From Ardenticatenaceae bacterium (GTDB lineage: Bacteria > Chloroflexota > Anaerolineae > Promineifilales > Promineifilaceae), in contig JACKBN010000019.1 in assembly GCA_020634565.1 (NCBI GenBank), forward strand, positions 52,528 through 116,527: 64,000 nucleotides of DNA, in the 5' to 3' direction. Made by a program: the position numbers and the translations under genes. Positions within the stretch are counted from its first letter, which is position 1, and the number at the start of each line of letters is the position of its first letter. The notes under the pieces were generated by a model that was given only the letters and a program-made list of their open reading frames with translations, had not been told where the DNA came from and did no database searches. Below, in pieces: positions 50,965-59,560 of this stretch.

Positions 50965-52146
50965 ATGTTAGACAAAGCCAAAGCCTTACAAGACGAACTC
51001 ATCCGCTTGCGGCGCGACATCCACGCCCATCCCGAACTTGGGTTCCAGGAATTCAGAACGGCCGCACTCGTCGCCGACACGCTCACTGAGCTGGGCATTG
51101 ACGTGAAAACCGGCGTCGGGCGCACCGGCGTGGTGGGCCAGATAGGCACGGGCGAAGGCCCCACCATCGCCATTCGCGCCGATATGGACGCCCTGCCCAT
51201 CTTGCAAAAATCCGACGCATCGTATAAATCGCAAAATCCTGGCGTGATGCACGCCTGCGGCCACGATTCGCATACCGCTATGCTGCTGGGCGCGGCCCAT
51301 CTGCTCAAGCAAAGCCTGGCCGACGGCGGCTGGCAGGGCAACGTGCGCTTCCTCTTCCAACCTTCCGAAGAAGCGTTTGACGAAAACGGCATCAGCGGGG
51401 CCACGGCGATGATCAGCGACGGCGCACTGGAAGATGTGGACGCAGTGATCGCTTTGCACGTCGCCTCCGATTACCCCTCCGGCCAGATTCGCTTGCAGGA
51501 TGGGTACGCTTTGGCCAATGTGGATTCATTCAAAGCGTGGGTGCGCGGCGACGGCGGTCACGGCGCTTATCCGCACACCGGCAGCGATCCACTGCACATG
51601 CTCAGCGTCATTTTGCCCGCTATTTACGCCATCCCGTCCCGCCGCATCAACCCGCTGCGCGGCTGCGTGGTGAGTTTGGGCCAAATCAGCGGCGGTGCCG
51701 CCCCCAACGTCATCCCCAACGAAGTGTACATTCAGGGCACCATCCGCTCCTTCCACGACGATGTGCGGGAGCAGCTGCAAGTTGAGGTAGAAAATGCCTT
51801 TAAGCTGGCGGAGCAAATGGGCGGCAGCTATAAGTTCGATCTCACCAAAGGATATCCGGCGATGTTCAACGATGCAGAGGTGAACGGTTGGATGCGGGAC
51901 GTGGCGCAAGAGATGGTGGCGGATACGGCCGTTATCAACACCGAATTTGGCATGGGGGCCGAAGATTTTGCCTACATGACCCGGCAGGCCAAAGGCGCCA
52001 TGTTCATGCTCGGTGCCGCTATTGATGACGGCGTTGAACGCCATCACCACACTGACATTTTTGATATTGACGAAAGCGTCCTGCCGCTGGGCGCGGCCAT
52101 TTTGGCCGAAACGGCCCATCGTTTTGTCACTGGCAAGATACGCTAA
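50965..52146 (+). CDS. M20-family amidohydrolase (N-acyl amino acid / hippurate hydrolase type)
   Basis: 393 residues. Cytoplasmic metallo-aminoacylase: IRLRRDIHAHPELGFQEF, IRADMDALPI, MHACGHDSHTAMLLGAA (metal ligands), FLFQPSEEAFDENGISGA and GAEDFAYMTRQ. The inserted dimerisation domain is present (residues about 185-295). Substrates are N-acyl amino acids, hippurate or IAA conjugates; here hippurate-like aromatic amides would fit but are not shown. AAGGA precedes the ATG. Confidence 0.94.
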   Translation: MLDKAKALQDELIRLRRDIHAHPELGFQEFRTAALVADTLTELGIDVKTGVGRTGVVGQIGTGEGPTIAIRADMDALPILQKSDASYKSQNPGVMHACGHDSHTAMLLGAAHLLKQSLADGGWQGNVRFLFQPSEEAFDENGISGATAMISDGALEDVDAVIALHVASDYPSGQIRLQDGYALANVDSFKAWVRGDGGHGAYPHTGSDPLHMLSVILPAIYAIPSRRINPLRGCVVSLGQISGGAAPNVIPNEVYIQGTIRSFHDDVREQLQVEVENAFKLAEQMGGSYKFDLTKGYPAMFNDAEVNGWMRDVAQEMVADTAVINTEFGMGAEDFAYMTRQAKGAMFMLGAAIDDGVERHHHTDIFDIDESVLPLGAAILAETAHRFVTGKIR

Positions 52147-52149
52147 TAA

Positions 52150-52209
52150 GGAGATTAGAGATTGGAGATTAGAAACCAAGCAATCTCCAATCTCCAATCC
52201 CCAATCTCC
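52150..52209. repeat. GGAGATTAGAGATT-type spacer repeat
   Basis: GGAGATTAGAGATTGGAGAT followed by its complement CAATCTCCAATCTCCAATCC; an imperfect hairpin filling the whole gap between the peptidase and Nudix genes. Confidence 0.85.
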
Positions 52210-52212
52210 CTC

Positions 52213-52668
52213 ATGGAAATTACCCGCCACTTCACTGCCACCACCTTTGTGGTGTATAAAAACAAGGTGCTGCTGCACCAGCATAAAAAGTTTGGCACCT
52301 GGCTGCCCGCGGGCGGCCACATTGAGCGGGATGAACTGCCGGAAGAAGCGGCCGTTCGCGAAGTGAAAGAGGAAACCGGCCTGGATGTCACGCTGTATAA
52401 TCCCGATACGCCGCTTTTTCCGGCCGATGAGGAATCCTGCCAGCTGCACCGCCCGATGCACCTGATGCTGGAAAATATCAATCCGTACCATCAGCACATT
52501 GATTTCATTTATTACGCAACGGCCGTTTCCAACATACTCAATCCGGCCACAGGCGAAACCAGGCGCATCAAATGGTTTGACCAAAATGACCTGGAAAACA
52601 CCCAAATGCCCACCAATGTGCAGGTTTGTGCCCAGGAAGCATTAGCACTCTTGGGCCAAAAAGATTGA
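52213..52668 (+). CDS. Nudix hydrolase
   Basis: 151 residues from ATG 52213 (an earlier in-frame ATG at 52162 lies inside the spacer repeat). Nudix box GGHIERDELPEEAAVREVKEETG (G-x5-E-x7-REUxEE) is complete. The substrate, a nucleoside diphosphate linked to another group, is not predictable. The start TRHFTATTFVVYKNKVLLHQH is typical. Confidence 0.9.
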   Translation: MEITRHFTATTFVVYKNKVLLHQHKKFGTWLPAGGHIERDELPEEAAVREVKEETGLDVTLYNPDTPLFPADEESCQLHRPMHLMLENINPYHQHIDFIYYATAVSNILNPATGETRRIKWFDQNDLENTQMPTNVQVCAQEALALLGQKD

Positions 52669-52747
52669 CACATCGCAACAAATGTGCAGAATTTGTCATA
52701 ATTGTCATAAACATAAACAAGGGTGTGTGAAGATAAAGAGGTTGTAC

Positions 52748-52753
52748 TATAAT
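52748..52753 (+). promoter_or_regulatory. -10 box TATAAT upstream of the V4R gene
   Basis: Consensus TATAAT, 63 bases before the V4R start. No convincing -35 box found at 16-18 bases. Confidence 0.45.
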
Positions 52754-52815
52754 AGCGCAGTATTAAGTAGTTTATCGCTATCACCCACCTTGTGTTCAAG
52801 TCGTTGGAGGTAAAT

Positions 52816-53448
52816 ATGGCTGGTCCAGCAAACGATGATAAGTATTACCCAAACCGATGGGTTCGCATTATTTTAATTGCCACGGAAGAAATCGTTGGCA
52901 AAAATGGTGTTAATGCCCTGCTCAATATGGGTGGACTATCTAGCTACATCGACAATTATCCAGCAGACAATATGAAAAAAGAGGTGCCATTCTCCCATGT
53001 AGGTCAGCTGCAGCAGGCATTCTGGGATATGTATGGCGCACGTGGCGCACGCGCCTTTGCCGTGCGCGCTGGCAAGAAAACGTTTAATGATGGCCTGGAC
53101 AGCTTTGGTTCTGTGGCCACAGCGGCACGTGCAGCCATGAAAATTGGCTCTATGGAACGCCGTATTGGTCTTGGTTTGCAATTCTTTGCCAAATTTTTCA
53201 ACCAGGTAAGCGATCAAGAAGTATCGCTGACTGATGATGATAAGTCTTGGTACTGGAACATTCTTGTGTGCCCCATGTGCACCAATCGGGATACGGATTC
53301 ACCCGTGTGTCACCTGGCCGTGGGTGTTTTGCAGGGCGCACTGGAAAACTTCGTCGATACAGATGCCCGTTTCAACGTTTCGCCAACGCACTGCATTGGC
53401 CAGGGCGATGAAACTGGTATTGTCGCTATCGACAAAGAGCCTCTATAA
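52816..53448 (+). CDS. V4R (4-vinyl reductase-like) domain protein
   Basis: 210 residues from ATG 52816, with GGAGG just upstream. The C-terminal half has the V4R cysteine pattern: CPMCTNRDTDSPVCHL and later PTHCIGQGDE, a likely zinc- or cofactor-binding site, after GLQFFAKFFNQVSDQEVSL. V4R domains bind small ligands in regulators of aromatic metabolism and occur in BchJ. No DNA-binding domain is fused here. Similar stand-alone forms are common in Chloroflexota. The role is open. A clear terminator follows. Confidence 0.75.
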   Translation: MAGPANDDKYYPNRWVRIILIATEEIVGKNGVNALLNMGGLSSYIDNYPADNMKKEVPFSHVGQLQQAFWDMYGARGARAFAVRAGKKTFNDGLDSFGSVATAARAAMKIGSMERRIGLGLQFFAKFFNQVSDQEVSLTDDDKSWYWNILVCPMCTNRDTDSPVCHLAVGVLQGALENFVDTDARFNVSPTHCIGQGDETGIVAIDKEPL

Positions 53449-53475
53449 ATCCGACGCTTTACCCACAAACAGCTT

Positions 53476-53509
53476 ACAAAAGCGCCTCCTCTCAGGGGCG
53501 CTTTTTTGT
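53476..53509 (+). terminator. Rho-independent terminator after the V4R gene
   Basis: Stem AAAAGCGCC / GGCGCTTTT with an internal loop and a T-run of six. Confidence 0.9.
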
Positions 53510-53560
53510 TACCTCTGCCCAGGAACGGCTGTTCTATAGAAATTCACCTCATATTTTTTA

Positions 53561-53745
53561 TATAATGCCGCTACCGTATTGTTCAGTTTGCCCCTTTGGC
53601 AAACGACTCATTGCAGGAGGGACTGACCAATCAATTTGTGTCCTTGATATGTGACCCAACCGGCTAGAGGGATTTAATTTTTTAATTAAACAGTCGGCTT
53701 CACAGTTTCACCCTACCCCTGCACCGCACCAATAGGAGGTTCTCA
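53561..53745 (+). promoter_or_regulatory. Probable promoter and long structured leader of the secreted-protein gene
   Basis: TATAAT at 53561-53566 lies 180 bases before the ATG. The leader has a 7-base hairpin GTTTGCCCCTTTGGCAAAC at 53582-53600, an AT-rich palindrome TTTAATTTTTTAATTAAA near 53677-53694, and AGGAGG just before the start. The length suggests mRNA-level control, but no known riboswitch class fits. Confidence 0.5.
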
Positions 53746-54867
53746 ATGTTTCATTCCATATTCTCGCCCACGCAATTCGGCCGTTTTTGGCGACACAAAG
53801 CAGGAGCCGTTGTCCTGCTCCTGGTCGTTTTGTTGCTGGGTGCAGGCACGGCGGCTTCCAGCACACTCGCCATCCCCACCATCAGCATTACCAGTGTCAA
53901 GGCTGGTGAAAGCGTCACCATTCAAACGTACAATTACCCTGCGGGGCAAACCTTTACCGTGCGTATGAATGCGATGGGGACGTTAGGGGCAGGTGGCACC
54001 ATTGTGGGATCGCTGGACTCAGGCGCAGGCGGCTCGATGTCGGCAACGTTCCCCATTCCTGATGGCTTGAAGGCCAATGCCCAGATTGCCATTCGGCTAG
54101 ACAGTCCGCAAGGCTATTACAGCTACAACTGGTTCTACAACAATACAACGGGTACGGTTGTCACACCTGGCAATCCCGGTCCGATTTATACCGGCATTCC
54201 GACGTTTAAGATTACGGCCGTTACCGAAGGCAAAGACGTCACCATTGAGACCAACAACTTCCCGGCCAACATGAGCTTTAACGTAACGATGGGCAAAATG
54301 TACACGCGCGGCATTGGGGGCATTAGCGTCGGCACGCTGAATTCTGGCAACGGCGGTACCTTAACCGCCACCTTTGAAATCCCAGCCGAGCTTGTCAATG
54401 ACAATCGCATCTCTATCCGTGCCCAAACCGCCCACGCCAATCCGTTCTACGCCTACAACTGGTTCTACAACAACAGCACCGATGTCGATAACAATAATAG
54501 CGACAGCGGCAACAGTAACAGTGGCAATGGAACAGGTGGGGCAACGGCCGTTTACACCGGCATTCCTACCTTCACTGTTTGCACCGTCAACAAAGACAGC
54601 GAGGTGACGATTCTCACCAAGAACTTCCCTACCAATCAATCTTTCGCTGTCACGATGGGTCCAATGTACACGAGCGGCATCGGTGGTTATTATGTAAAGC
54701 AGCTGGAAAATGGAGATAAAGCGAGCGACCGTTACACATTTACCATCCCCACTGAGCTAAAAGGCTCTTACCGCATTTCAATTCGCACACAAACAGCGCA
54801 TGCTTATCCGTACTACTCGTACAACTGGTTCTACAACAACTCCACCACCATGGATCACTGCCAGTAA
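53746..54867 (+). CDS. Secreted protein of three tandem beta-rich repeats
   Basis: 373 residues. A signal peptide (GAVVLLLVVLLLGAGTAASS, about 20-40) is followed by three copies of a domain of about 90 residues. Each starts IP-T-(I/F)-x-(I/V), continues with a VTI-T-NFP-NxSFxVxMG core and closes with YNWFYNN. Linkers between copies are Asn/Gly/Ser/Pro-rich. Only the third copy has cysteines (TVCTV and the C-terminal HCQ). No sorting signal or membrane anchor is seen. I know no named family; it resembles surface or matrix proteins. A strong terminator follows. Confidence 0.7.
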   Translation: MFHSIFSPTQFGRFWRHKAGAVVLLLVVLLLGAGTAASSTLAIPTISITSVKAGESVTIQTYNYPAGQTFTVRMNAMGTLGAGGTIVGSLDSGAGGSMSATFPIPDGLKANAQIAIRLDSPQGYYSYNWFYNNTTGTVVTPGNPGPIYTGIPTFKITAVTEGKDVTIETNNFPANMSFNVTMGKMYTRGIGGISVGTLNSGNGGTLTATFEIPAELVNDNRISIRAQTAHANPFYAYNWFYNNSTDVDNNNSDSGNSNSGNGTGGATAVYTGIPTFTVCTVNKDSEVTILTKNFPTNQSFAVTMGPMYTSGIGGYYVKQLENGDKASDRYTFTIPTELKGSYRISIRTQTAHAYPYYSYNWFYNNSTTMDHCQ

Positions 54868-54912
54868 ACACCGCACAGTCAGGAAATATCTGACTCCCCC
54901 GCTTGGTTAAAT

Positions 54913-54947
54913 AAAAAGTCCCCGGCAAACTGTCGGGGACTTTTTTT
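54913..54947 (+). terminator. Rho-independent terminator after the secreted-protein gene
   Basis: Stem AAAAAGTCCCCG / CGGGGACTTTTT, then two more T residues. Confidence 0.95.
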
Positions 54948-54983
54948 GGGCATTCTTTTTGTTTTCTTGCTAAACTTGTTCCA

Positions 54984-55994
54984 ATGATAGAAATTCACCA
55001 GCTGCAAAAAGTAGTTCAGCAAAACACCGTGATCGATATCCCCGAACTAACCGTGGCGGCTGGAGAAATTGCGGCCGTTTCCGGTCTTACCGGGCTGCAT
55101 AAGGACACCTTTTTACAGCTGGTTACGGGCCAAACGCCTCCCACCGCTGGCCAGATTCGCCTGGATGGTATCGATCCGTTTCAGGAACGGACCCTGTTTG
55201 CCCAAAAAGTCGGGTTTCTGCCCGCTGAAGATGGCCTGTATGAGCGGCTCACCGTGCGGCAAAACCTGGAATTTTACTGCCGCCTTTATGGCCTGCCCCT
55301 TAATCGTGCCCTGGAACAGCTCGCCCTGGTGGGGCTGCAAGATCAGGCACAGATTCGTGCCCAACACCTTACACCAGAACTGTCCCGACGGTTGGCGCTA
55401 GGCAGAGCTTTGTTGCACCGGCCCCAAATGCTCATTTTGGTGGACCCCTTTCACCGCAGCAATCCGGCCTCGGTGGAGATCATTACCAAGCTACTGCGGC
55501 AGCAAGCAGAAGATGGAGCGGCCATCTTGCTGGTCGCGGACGAGAGTGCGGCAGCTACGGCCGTTTGCCACACCATCACCATTATGAACCAGGGACGGCC
55601 CAGCCACAGCTACCAGCCCAGCGACCAGGCCACGCCGCCCAACCTGCCCTTCAAGATTCCCGCCCGGCTGGAAGGCAAGGTGGCCTTGGTGAACCCCTCA
55701 GACATTTTGTACGCTACCAGCGATGACGGCCGTACTTATCTTTACACCGAAGACGGCCGTATTCCCACCCATCTCACCCTCAGCGAAGTAGAAAGCCGCC
55801 TGGCGCGTAGCGGCTTCTTCCGCGCCCATCGCAGCTATCTGGTCAACTTGCAGCACATCAAAGAAATGATCTCCTACACGCGCGACAGCTACACCCTCAT
55901 TTTGGACGGCAATGAACTTGATGCGGTTGAGCCGATCGAAATTCCCCTCAGCAAAAACGCCGCCCGCGACCTGCGCGAACTCCTCGATTTTTAG
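54984..55994 (+). CDS. LytTR DNA-binding protein with a degenerate ABC-ATPase domain
   Basis: 336 residues. The first 215 follow the plan of an ABC ATPase but the catalytic motifs are damaged: Walker A reads SGLTGLHKDTF, the signature is LTPELSRR, and Walker B reads LILVDPF with Pro in place of the catalytic Glu. The last 100 residues are a LytTR domain: NPSDILYATSDDGRTYLYTEDG, FFRAHRSYLVNLQHI. It is probably a regulator that senses a partner ABC exporter or nucleotide rather than a pump. The start has TAAACT seven bases upstream and no ribosome site. The PadR/NatAB-type operon follows. Confidence 0.85.
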   Translation: MIEIHQLQKVVQQNTVIDIPELTVAAGEIAAVSGLTGLHKDTFLQLVTGQTPPTAGQIRLDGIDPFQERTLFAQKVGFLPAEDGLYERLTVRQNLEFYCRLYGLPLNRALEQLALVGLQDQAQIRAQHLTPELSRRLALGRALLHRPQMLILVDPFHRSNPASVEIITKLLRQQAEDGAAILLVADESAAATAVCHTITIMNQGRPSHSYQPSDQATPPNLPFKIPARLEGKVALVNPSDILYATSDDGRTYLYTEDGRIPTHLTLSEVESRLARSGFFRAHRSYLVNLQHIKEMISYTRDSYTLILDGNELDAVEPIEIPLSKNAARDLRELLDF

Positions 55995-56035
55995 CTTTCT
56001 GTCTCCCTAAAATTAAACTCATAAAAAAGCAAACC

Positions 56036-56065
56036 TTGACAGGATCGTTTTCTCTTTGCTAATAT
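56036..56065 (+). promoter_or_regulatory. Promoter of the padR operon
   Basis: -35 TTGACA (56036-56041), 18-base spacer, -10 TAATAT (56060-56065). Confidence 0.8.
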
Positions 56066-56098
56066 GTCGCTAAACGACATATTGTTACCCGACATATA
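56061..56098. promoter_or_regulatory. PadR operator overlapping the -10 box
   Basis: Perfect 9-base inverted repeat AATATGTCG-CTAAA-CGACATATT (56061-56083), followed by a third half-site CGACATATA (56090-56098). The ATGTC/GACAT core is the usual PadR recognition type, and the position means autorepression. Confidence 0.85.
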
Positions 56099-56116
56099 GC
56101 GAAGCGTAGGTAAGCA

Positions 56117-56455
56117 ATGGAACCCGAACAAAATTTGCCCCTTGGTGAAGCAACCTTCTTCATTTTGCTGAGCCTGATGCCATCACCACGGCACGGCTAC
56201 AGCATCATGAAAACGGTAGAAGAAATGAGCAACGGCCGTCTCCAACTAAGTACGGGCACGCTGTATGGTGCGCTCAAGCGCATGCTGGAACAGGCATGGA
56301 TCGAGCGGTACGAAGCGGCTGATGACAATGATAACGGCCGTATTCGCAAAACGTATCGCCTCACTGATCTCGGACGACGCATTCTAGATGCTGAAATTGC
56401 CCGAATGGACAGTCTGGTGGCCACGGCGCGCCAGATTTCTGGAGGTATCGCATGA
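56117..56455 (+). CDS. PadR-family transcriptional regulator
   Basis: 112 residues. Winged helix with FFILLSLMPSPRHGYSIMKTVEEMSNGRLQLSTGTLYGALKRMLEQAWIERYE and KTYRLTDLGRRIL, followed by a short dimerisation helix. The first gene of an operon with a membrane receptor-like protein and an ABC-2 exporter. A palindromic operator overlaps its own promoter. Confidence 0.93.
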   Translation: MEPEQNLPLGEATFFILLSLMPSPRHGYSIMKTVEEMSNGRLQLSTGTLYGALKRMLEQAWIERYEAADDNDNGRIRKTYRLTDLGRRILDAEIARMDSLVATARQISGGIA

Positions 56456-56532
56456 AAACCTGGCTACTGAGCCGCACGCCAGCCCAACCAGAGGAACCAC
56501 AGCACAAGGCAACCCTCATCGCCACCAGCTAA
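56452..56532 (+). CDS. Possible 26-residue peptide overlapping padR
   Basis: ATG overlaps the padR stop (ATGA) and has a perfect GGAGG site seven bases upstream, so it is likely translated. The peptide starts MKTWLLSRTPAQPEEP and has no recognisable domain. It may only couple padR to the next gene, or be a remnant of a longer protein. Confidence 0.4.
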   Translation: MKTWLLSRTPAQPEEPQHKATLIATS

Positions 56533-56553
56533 TCGTTCCCACAAGGCTAACTC

Positions 56554-58128
56554 ATGACACGCCTGGCGCTTCTGGTTTACCATACGCTGCTCCAGCTGTA
56601 CCCGCCCCATTTTCGCGCAGATTTTGGAGATGAAATGCTGGCGGTTTTTGCAGAAAAACTAGCGGACCGAGAGGTTACAGATTGGTGGGGCCAACTCCTC
56701 GTGCTGCTGCAAGAACTACGCGACTGGCCCGCCGCCTGTCTGCAAGCCCACTGGCAAGGACGGCACGAGATGCAGCTTCCCTTCAAAAGAATCGCGAAAT
56801 GGTCTGTTTTAGTATTGGCGCTGGCGGCGATTGGTTGGTTGGTCGCATTTTTGGGGCTCATCTCTCAGGCAGAAAGCCCCAAAACGCGGGCCATCGCTCT
56901 GGCCGATTTGGACGGCGACGGTGATTTGGACGCGTTTTTGAACAATCGAGGGCATGAAACGCCAGCCCCTGCGGCCGTTTTATTGAATGAAGGAAACGGC
57001 CGTTTCCGCCAACTCTCCCAAAATTTATTCTCGGCCCCCAGCGAAGATCTGCTTTTATACGATGCGGACAATGACGGCGACATGGATGCCCTGCAAAGCA
57101 ACCGGGATTCCATGGCTGACAGCCCCTACAATTCTGTCTTCTGGCTCAATGATGGCAGCGGACAGTTCCACCAATCGGGCCATCTAACCTTGCAAGACAG
57201 CGGCGACAAGTTTGTTGGTGACTCGTCGCGCCACTTTGCCGTGGGCGACCTCAACGGCGACGGCCTGCCTGATTTGTTTAGCGTAGGCTGCTGCGGCGGC
57301 TCCTATCAAATTGAATCGCCAAGTGAAAAAATGGTATTCACCGTACCCAACCGGCGTGTTTGGCTGGGACAGGCCGAAGGGCTGCCGCAGGACAGTGGCC
57401 AGGTATTGGCTGGCCCTAACGCCGAAGCGGTGGCTCTGGGTGACCTGGACGGCGATGGGGATCTGGATGCGTTTGTTGCCAGCAATTCTATTCCTCGCCT
57501 TACGGCACCTTCTGATCCAGCACCAAACGGGGTGTGGCTAAATGATGGTACGGCCGTTTTCCAAAATAGCGGCCAGCAGTTAGGTAATTTGCGCAGCTTT
57601 GCCGTCGCCCTGGGGGATGTGGATGGCGATGGCGATTTGGATGCCGCCGTAGGCAATATCGGCCCGGATGAAATTTGGCTCAACGACGGCGCGGGACAGT
57701 TCCGCGACAGCGGCCAAAAGTTCGCCAACCATTGGACCGACAGCATCTTTTTGGTGGATGTAGATACCGACGGCGATCTGGACCTGATCACTGATATGGA
57801 ATCTCGTCGCACTTTCCCACTCTTTCCCCTGAGCCGAATTGGGTATGTGTGGCTAAATGACGGGGACGGCCGTTTCTCGTCCAACCCTCAGCTAATCACC
57901 TACCCAACACGCGGCAAGCTAACGGTCGGCGATGTCAACAACGATGAAGCCCCGGATATTGTGGTTGGGCTGGTGAACAAGGCCACCGTGTATCTCAACA
58001 ACGGCACAGGCCATTTCACGCACCAAACGGTATGGAGCCAAAGCGTTTTATGGCTGCTTGGGGCTCTTGGTCTCAGCCTCGCTTTTGGTTGGTGGCGTCG
58101 CCGTTCGCGGCTTCAATCCGCCAAATAA
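56554..58128 (+). CDS. Membrane protein with a seven-repeat FG-GAP/VCBS propeller
   Basis: 524 residues. The first 75 (YHTLLQLYPPHFRADFGDEMLAVF... LLVLLQELRDWPAACLQAHW) resemble the helical prefix found before ABC permeases in PadR operons. A membrane helix (VLALAAIGWLVAFLGL) follows. Then come seven calcium-binding FG-GAP motifs: DLDGDGDLD, DADNDGDMD, DLNGDGLPD, DLDGDGDLD, DVDGDGDLD, DVDTDGDLD and DVNNDEAPD, which should form a seven-bladed propeller outside the cell. A second membrane helix and RRRSR end it. Confidence 0.82.
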   Translation: MTRLALLVYHTLLQLYPPHFRADFGDEMLAVFAEKLADREVTDWWGQLLVLLQELRDWPAACLQAHWQGRHEMQLPFKRIAKWSVLVLALAAIGWLVAFLGLISQAESPKTRAIALADLDGDGDLDAFLNNRGHETPAPAAVLLNEGNGRFRQLSQNLFSAPSEDLLLYDADNDGDMDALQSNRDSMADSPYNSVFWLNDGSGQFHQSGHLTLQDSGDKFVGDSSRHFAVGDLNGDGLPDLFSVGCCGGSYQIESPSEKMVFTVPNRRVWLGQAEGLPQDSGQVLAGPNAEAVALGDLDGDGDLDAFVASNSIPRLTAPSDPAPNGVWLNDGTAVFQNSGQQLGNLRSFAVALGDVDGDGDLDAAVGNIGPDEIWLNDGAGQFRDSGQKFANHWTDSIFLVDVDTDGDLDLITDMESRRTFPLFPLSRIGYVWLNDGDGRFSSNPQLITYPTRGKLTVGDVNNDEAPDIVVGLVNKATVYLNNGTGHFTHQTVWSQSVLWLLGALGLSLAFGWWRRRSRLQSAK

Positions 58129-58302
58129 CCCCTTTTTCGACCAATTCAGGTGCTATTCAACCCGATTTTGGGGCCATTCAGCACAGTTTTCCGCTGTTCA
58201 GCCCTAAAATAATGCGTGCGGCGTGCCGTTCTGCTATCGTTGTGTTTGTCTCGAACAGGCACTAAAATCAGCCGGGAACGTTCGACTGACAGGCAAACGA
58301 AT

Positions 58303-59448
58303 ATGACGACAGGAATCGAATCGCTAACAGGACAAACGAAAAAAAGCACCCGGCCGCATCACGGGCGTGTTGTGTGGGCGATCGCTCGCAAGGATTTAGC
58401 GGAAATTGCAACCAACACGCAGTTCATCGTGACCGGGCTGCTGCCCGTAATTCTCTTCTTGCTGTACCGTCTGCTGATTGTTAGCGTCAATAACTCCAGC
58501 ATACTCGACATTGCCGTGTACGATCTGGGCAATTCGCAATTGGTAGCCGCCATGCAAGAAGATCCGACCCTGGAACTGCACATCGTGGCCAGCGAAGCCG
58601 CGCTGCAAGAACAAATTAACGAAGGGCCGATGAGCGGCGTACAAATTCCGGCCAATTTTGATGCCGATGTTGCTGCCGGTCTAAAGCCCGAGCTGAAAAT
58701 TTGGCTAAATCCAGAACGAGGCATGAGTTCGGAAACGCTGCAATGGCAGCACGCCATCGAAACAGAAATTATGCAGTTAGGTCAGCAAACCCTACCGGCA
58801 CAAATCGAACGGATCGACCTTGAAAACGGCGCTTTTTCTTCCGACTTGGCCCTGAATAGCTTCTTGCTCATTATCACCCTGACCATGATCTTTTTTATTT
58901 CCGGAGCCAATCTTGTGGCCCTGCTTATTACGGAAGAAAAGGAGAAACAAATGGGTGTCGTGCTGATTAACTCGCCAGCTAATCCTTACCACGTGGTTTT
59001 GGGCAAAGCGCTGGCCGGTTCAGTCAGTATTATCATTGTGCTGGTCATTGTGGTGCTGCTCAATGGTGGGTTAACGGGTAACTGGCCGCTGGCGCTGCTC
59101 TATCTGGTCATCGCCTTGCCCGTGTCGCTCAGCATCAGCATCCTTACGGGCAGCCTGGCACAATCCAGCAAGCAGTGCAACAGTTGGCTAGGCCTGGTCA
59201 TGATCCTTTTTCTGGTCCCGGCCTGGTTTTCCACACTGTTGGAGCTGCCAGAACCGTTTAACACGATTTTCTCGGTGATGCCGACCCATTTTTTGGTCAG
59301 CGGTCTTGATGATGCCCTCAACAACAGTGGTGTGTCTGAGGCAAACAGCCTTAATTTAACTGTGTGGCTGGCGTTTATGGTGGTCATCGTGGGCATCACA
59401 TTCTGGCGGCTTCGCCAAAGTCCCAAAAGCGTTGTGGCTTCCCACTGA
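58303..59448 (+). CDS. ABC-2 type exporter permease
   Basis: 381 residues from ATG 58303. First membrane helix FIVTGLLPVILFLLYRLLIV, then a large external domain to about residue 180, then five helices including LIITLTMIFFISGANLVALLITEEKEKQMGV and SVSIIIVLVIVVLLNGGL. This is the NatB/ABC2_membrane_3 layout. It is followed by an ATPase and a second permease, so the pump may use two different membrane subunits. Confidence 0.88.
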   Translation: MTTGIESLTGQTKKSTRPHHGRVVWAIARKDLAEIATNTQFIVTGLLPVILFLLYRLLIVSVNNSSILDIAVYDLGNSQLVAAMQEDPTLELHIVASEAALQEQINEGPMSGVQIPANFDADVAAGLKPELKIWLNPERGMSSETLQWQHAIETEIMQLGQQTLPAQIERIDLENGAFSSDLALNSFLLIITLTMIFFISGANLVALLITEEKEKQMGVVLINSPANPYHVVLGKALAGSVSIIIVLVIVVLLNGGLTGNWPLALLYLVIALPVSLSISILTGSLAQSSKQCNSWLGLVMILFLVPAWFSTLLELPEPFNTIFSVMPTHFLVSGLDDALNNSGVSEANSLNLTVWLAFMVVIVGITFWRLRQSPKSVVASH

Positions 59449-59560
59449 GGCTGATTTTTTGCACACAAAACTCTATTTTTTGCGTATGGTAAATATCCTT
59501 TACTGTTGGTCTGCCGCGTCATCAGACCAGGATCTGTTACTTTTTTCAGGAGTATAAACG

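Noticed and set aside
53582..53670. Possible c-di-GMP-I (GEMM) riboswitch before the secreted-protein gene, from GGCAAAC and GGGAC words
   Set aside because: GGCAAAC is one side of a simple hairpin with GTTTGCC, and the conserved GCAAAGCC and CCTAA parts are missing.
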